NCBI RefSeq assembly: GCF_047495555.1
Contig: NZ_CP166866.1
Span: 1,586,001 to 1,650,000 of the forward strand
Direction: 5' to 3'
From: Methanobacterium_D sp040373355
Lineage (GTDB): Archaea; Methanobacteriota; Methanobacteria; Methanobacteriales; Methanobacteriaceae
Length of the DNA stretch: 64,000 bases
In this document: piece by piece, positions 60,990 through 64,000 of the stretch
How positions within the stretch are numbered: the stretch's first letter is position 1
Layout of the letters: each line of letters starts with the position of its first letter
Position numbers and translations under genes: made by a program
Notes under the pieces: generated by a model
Told to the model about the DNA's origin: nothing
Databases searched by the model: none
The model's input: only the letters and a program-made list of their open reading frames with translations

Positions 60990-61937
60990 TTAATAATTTG
61001 CATGTTCTTCATGTAATTTAGAAAATATCAGGGCAAGAGTAATTATATCCTGTTTATTGTGTTCAATTATGGGAATTAAAGGACCTACATTCTCTGTTTT
61101 CATATAAGTTTGATAGAATTCGGGTACCAGGCCACTGGGAATGTCATCTTCCCTAATAATATTAAATAAATGTTGTTCTAATGTTGTTAGTTTACAATTC
61201 AATAATTCTTCGCTCCACATTCGTCTTGAAAAATGAAGCAGATCAAAGTGAGGATGACTAAGGTCTCTTTTGATACTAAAATACCGCATTCTATTTCTTA
61301 TAAATGGCATATCGAATGTTTGGCCATTAAATGTTACAAAAATACTTTCAGAATTGATATCATCTAGGAAAGCGTCTAAAACTGCACTTTCTTCTCCAAT
61401 ATCTCTAGTAAAATATTGTTTTACTTCTATATTTTCTGAAGATACATTGGCAAGCCCCAATAGGATTATGGGTCTATTAGAAAATCCAAGTGTTTCAATA
61501 TCCAGAAAAATAAAGTCTTCGTGATCACTAAAACTTGATGAAAATAATGCTAGTGGATGAGATTTAGGATATTTACTACAAATCCAGTCTTCTATTTCAC
61601 ATTTATCTCCACTGCATACTATATTAACGAATTTAGAGGCTTCTTTGCCAAACCTATCATGTTCTATTAGATCTTCAATAGTTTTAAAACCTTGTTCTTT
61701 TAATTTTTGTTCTCTTGATTCTCCTATTCCACTTAGAATCTTTAAATCACTTAAAATTTTCTCTTTAGCTTTATTTGAGCTTAAAGTATTGAATGTAAGT
61801 GTAGAATTATTAGTTATACTATAACATGACCCTTGGGATGTAATTATCTCTTCACCTTGGATTATATCTTCAAGAGTCTTTCCCTGATTTTCAATTAGGA
61901 GTTTTTCCCTTAGTTTATAAGCATTTTCGTATTCCAT
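60990..61937 (-). CDS. HhH plus RNase H-like exonuclease (YprB type)
   Basis: A 315-aa protein. A helix-hairpin-helix-like region lies at about residues 65-105 (LKILSGIGESREQKLKEQGF), followed by an RNase H-like 3'-5' exonuclease domain from about 138. Acidic catalytic residues are visible in FLDIETLGFS, FNGQTFDMPFI and HNKQDIITLAL. Related YprB-type proteins are predicted nucleases of unknown substrate. The HhH suggests binding to double-stranded nucleic acid. Confidence 0.8.
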   Translation of the reverse strand: MEYENAYKLREKLLIENQGKTLEDIIQGEEIITSQGSCYSITNNSTLTFNTLSSNKAKEKILSDLKILSGIGESREQKLKEQGFKTIEDLIEHDRFGKEASKFVNIVCSGDKCEIEDWICSKYPKSHPLALFSSSFSDHEDFIFLDIETLGFSNRPIILLGLANVSSENIEVKQYFTRDIGEESAVLDAFLDDINSESIFVTFNGQTFDMPFIRNRMRYFSIKRDLSHPHFDLLHFSRRMWSEELLNCKLTTLEQHLFNIIREDDIPSGLVPEFYQTYMKTENVGPLIPIIEHNKQDIITLALIFSKLHEEHANY

Positions 61938-62227
61938 TTACTCATATCCTTAATTTTAGGATTCTTTTCCAATTAGCATGTATATAAGTTATATAATAAA
62001 ATATTAATGTTATTTATAAGATTAAATAGTTATTAGTTTTTTATAAACTCTTAACTTATAAAAAGATTATTTTTTCAGTTGAAATAATCTATTTTATGAT
62101 TTATATTCTATGCTACAGAAGAAGTATAAATACAATTTGGTCAGTGTAAATAATTTTTAATAATTTATTTAATAAAAAATAATTTAAATAATTGTTTTAA
62201 AAGAAATTTTAAATGTGCTCAGATAAT

Positions 62228-63025
62228 CTAAGATTTATATACGTTTATATATTTGCTGTAGATGCTCTGGAAGAATTTAGACACTACTCCTTTGCTTGAC
62301 AAATCATTTTCATAGGTGTATTTACCTATAACTCCTGCTGCAAGATTCATAAGCAAATTAGAAGTATAAGAATGTGGATTATTTATTAAAATAGAATTAC
62401 AAGAAGCAGATGCAAGACTTAATTCTGGATCTTCAGGTATGATGGCAAGTACTGGTAAATTAAGAATTACTTCAATCTCTTGTTCAGTTAAAAATACCTT
62501 ATCTGATCTTCTTCTGTTAATTACAACTCCTAAAATATCAATTCCAAGTTTTTCTGCTACTATTTTAGTTTTTAAAGCATCACTAAGGGATGTTATTTCT
62601 GGTGTTGTTACTAAAATTAATTCATTGGAAACTTCTAGGGCAGCAAGAGCATCTCTTTCAAGTCCTCCCGGAGCATCGATTAGAAGGATGTCTATATCTT
62701 CAGTTAAAGATTTAAGAACCTCTTCAAGTCTTTCTAACCTCATATCTTTTAAACCGTAAAGAGATAGTCCTGCCGGTACAACTTTTACTCCTCCAGGACC
62801 TTCATAAATTGCATTATGTATCGTATCTTTTCCTGCAAGCACTTCTTGTAAAGTAACTGGTTTATCCTCAAGACCAAGGATCAATTCTAAATTTGCCATT
62901 GCTATATCAAGATCTAAAACTACTACGTTCTCTTGATGTAAAGATAAAGCTACTCCAAGATTAGCTGCTATTGTAGTCTTCCCAACACCACCCTTTCCAG
63001 AGGCTACAACTATAACTCTTGCCAT
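62228..63025 (-). CDS. minD: MinD/ParA-family ATPase
   Basis: A 265-aa P-loop ATPase with the deviant Walker A motif GKGGVGKTT at residues 10-18 including the signature Lys11, and LDLDIAMANLELILGLED downstream. Archaeal MinD homologues position surface or motility structures rather than a Min oscillator, and no MinC or MinE is present. The C-terminal FFQSIYSKYINVYK could be an amphipathic membrane-targeting helix. AGGTGTTCAA precedes the ATG. Confidence 0.9.
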   Translation of the reverse strand: MARVIVVASGKGGVGKTTIAANLGVALSLHQENVVVLDLDIAMANLELILGLEDKPVTLQEVLAGKDTIHNAIYEGPGGVKVVPAGLSLYGLKDMRLERLEEVLKSLTEDIDILLIDAPGGLERDALAALEVSNELILVTTPEITSLSDALKTKIVAEKLGIDILGVVINRRRSDKVFLTEQEIEVILNLPVLAIIPEDPELSLASASCNSILINNPHSYTSNLLMNLAAGVIGKYTYENDLSSKGVVSKFFQSIYSKYINVYKS

Positions 63026-63195
63026 TTGAACACCTACTTTAATTAAACATTCTTAATTATACTGTGAGCTCACAATCATATATCAATCCAGAAAATTAGT
63101 GTGAAAATATTCACAAAACTAAACTTAATTTTCAAAAAGAAACATAAATAAAAATTAATTTTGAGTTAATATTTAATAAAACAGGAATGGAGATT

Positions 63196-63651
63196 ATGGA
63201 AGAGCATTATAAATTCATGAAAGAAGCAATTAAAGAAGCAAAAAAAGGATTAATTGAATCTGGAATTCCAATTGGGGCTGTACTTGTTAAAGAAAATAGA
63301 GTAATTTCTAGGGGCAATAATAACTTGCTGCAGAAAAATTCAGTCATTTTACATGGTGAAATGGATTGTATGGAAAATGCAGGGAGATTAAATGGTGCTG
63401 ATTATAAAAATACTATATTATATACTACTTTATCTCCATGTGAAATGTGTTCTGGAATGATATTGCTTTATAAAATCCCTAAAGTAGTTATTGGACAAAA
63501 TGAAACATTGAAGGGGCCAGAAGAATACTTGATGGAAAACGGTGTTGAATTAATTAATCTGGATTTAGATGAATGCAAGGATATAATGAATAAGTTTATC
63601 TCTAAAAATCCAGAATTGTGGGATAATGAACTGGAAAAAGTTGGATATTAG
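63196..63651 (+). CDS. Cytosine deaminase, yeast FCY1-like
   Basis: A 151-aa zinc-dependent deaminase. The metal ligands are H53 in LHGEMDCMENAGRL (with catalytic E55) and C82/C85 in LSPCEMCSG. TILYTTLSPCEMCSGMI and LHGEMDCMENAGRL match what I recall of yeast cytosine deaminase much more closely than bacterial CodA or tRNA adenosine deaminase TadA. It would convert cytosine to uracil in pyrimidine salvage. AGGAATGGAG before ATG 63196 favours it over ATG 63187. Nucleoside or guanine deaminase activity cannot be excluded. Confidence 0.82.
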   Translation: MEEHYKFMKEAIKEAKKGLIESGIPIGAVLVKENRVISRGNNNLLQKNSVILHGEMDCMENAGRLNGADYKNTILYTTLSPCEMCSGMILLYKIPKVVIGQNETLKGPEEYLMENGVELINLDLDECKDIMNKFISKNPELWDNELEKVGY

Positions 63652-63766
63652 ACTTAATAGTTTTATCATGATTTTTTAAAGTATTTAGTAAATATCCCCT
63701 TTCAGAAGCTTTAATTTATCTTAAAATTAATAAAATTTAAAAACATTGTAGTATATATAAAAATAA

Positions 63767-64000
63767 GTGGAAAAATATTATCTAGTGTGTGTAAAATGCA
63801 ATGGATATTATGAACTGGGAGAATCTCTAGACGATTTAAGGATCATTCAAGATATTCAGTACAATAATGAAAATTTTGAATGCAGTGATTGTGGTGGAGA
63901 TGTAGTTCTAGTTGAAGATACCTATGGATATTATAATTTAAATAATGAATATGAAAGTTATGATGAAACTAATAAAAAGACTATTATAAGTAAAAGTATA
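63767..64000 (+). CDS. Zinc-ribbon protein, 3' end cut off by window
   Basis: An open frame beginning at GTG 63767 (MEKYYLVCVKCNGYYELGES) runs to the window end without a stop (78 codons). Two CxxC pairs, CVKC and CSDC followed by GGD, make a zinc ribbon; such N-terminal zinc-ribbon proteins are frequent in Methanobacteriales. A TATA-like GTATATATAA at 63750-63759 lies only a few bases upstream, so a leaderless start at the later GTG 63785 is an alternative. Function unknown. Confidence 0.65.
   Translation, partial: MEKYYLVCVKCNGYYELGESLDDLRIIQDIQYNNENFECSDCGGDVVLVEDTYGYYNLNNEYESYDETNKKTIISKSI

Overview
The window is a 64-kb stretch of an AT-rich chromosome from a hydrogenotrophic methanogen of the order Methanobacteriales, most likely a Methanobacterium-like organism. 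The evidence is a complete energy-converting hydrogenase A (eha) operon with a methanogenesis formyltransferase, archaeal CoA synthesis (phosphopantothenate synthetase), diphthamide synthesis, M42 peptidase, UPF0200/UPF0201 genes, class III signal peptides, archaeal TATA boxes and adhesin-like DUF11/SdrD-type surface proteins. I saw no rRNA, tRNA, CRISPR array, insertion sequence or integrase.

Layout. 1-6.3 kb: the end of a cell-surface polysaccharide region (truncated flippase, acyltransferase, NAD-sugar epimerase, a DUF2206-type polytopic protein, a DUF1616-type protein). 6.6-20.7 kb: one long plus-strand transcription unit, ehaA to ehaQ followed by ehaR, a formylmethanofuran:H4MPT formyltransferase, a PfkB kinase, a 6x[4Fe-4S] polyferredoxin and a CBS-domain protein. 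It is tightly packed with many ATGA overlaps and starts from a TATA box placed for a nearly leaderless transcript. 20.9-24.2 kb: a ribbon-helix-helix-like protein, a triple-PAS histidine kinase, and a response regulator whose C-terminus looks like a decayed kinase domain. 24.6-29.1 kb: two large surface proteins that share a C-terminal anchor and a terminator at DNA level. 29.3-35.6 kb: asnB, gatC-like, ACT protein, homoserine dehydrogenase, an ApgM-family enzyme and CTP synthase. 35.6-42.3 kb: a prepilin peptidase, a membrane protein, five pilin-like proteins with differing N-termini, and two membrane-anchored proteins of unknown function. 42.3-46.6 kb: diphthamide ligase, UPF0201, UPF0200, phosphopantothenate synthetase, a small membrane protein and an M42 peptidase. 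46.7-48.7 kb: a KaiC-like ATPase behind a receiver-PAS-methanogen output protein. 48.7-56.7 kb: uvrC, a DUF169 protein, a 52-aa small ORF, uvrB and uvrA (bacterial-type excision repair). 57-64 kb: DUF362 protein, PrsW-like protease, a tautomerase/quinone reductase/DJ-1 group, a receiver-PAS protein, an HhH-RNase H-like exonuclease, MinD, a yeast-type cytosine deaminase and a truncated zinc-ribbon protein.

How it works together. Eha uses the ion gradient to drive H2-dependent ferredoxin reduction, which feeds CO2 reduction to formylmethanofuran. The formyltransferase in the same unit takes the next step, and the polyferredoxins are plausible electron wires. The most unusual signals are: a pilin-like cassette without its own assembly ATPase; a shared surface-protein 3' module with an LPxTG-like sequence and a stop-adjacent hairpin terminator; a nine-G tract in the ribosome-binding site of homoserine dehydrogenase; probable ATT and ATA start codons on two genes with strong Shine-Dalgarno sequences; an SD-masking hairpin before uvrB; and a (AAT)n tract upstream of uvrC. 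Starts were chosen mainly from Shine-Dalgarno position, because this genome repeatedly shows GGAGGTG-like sites about five bases before ATG, GTG or TTG.
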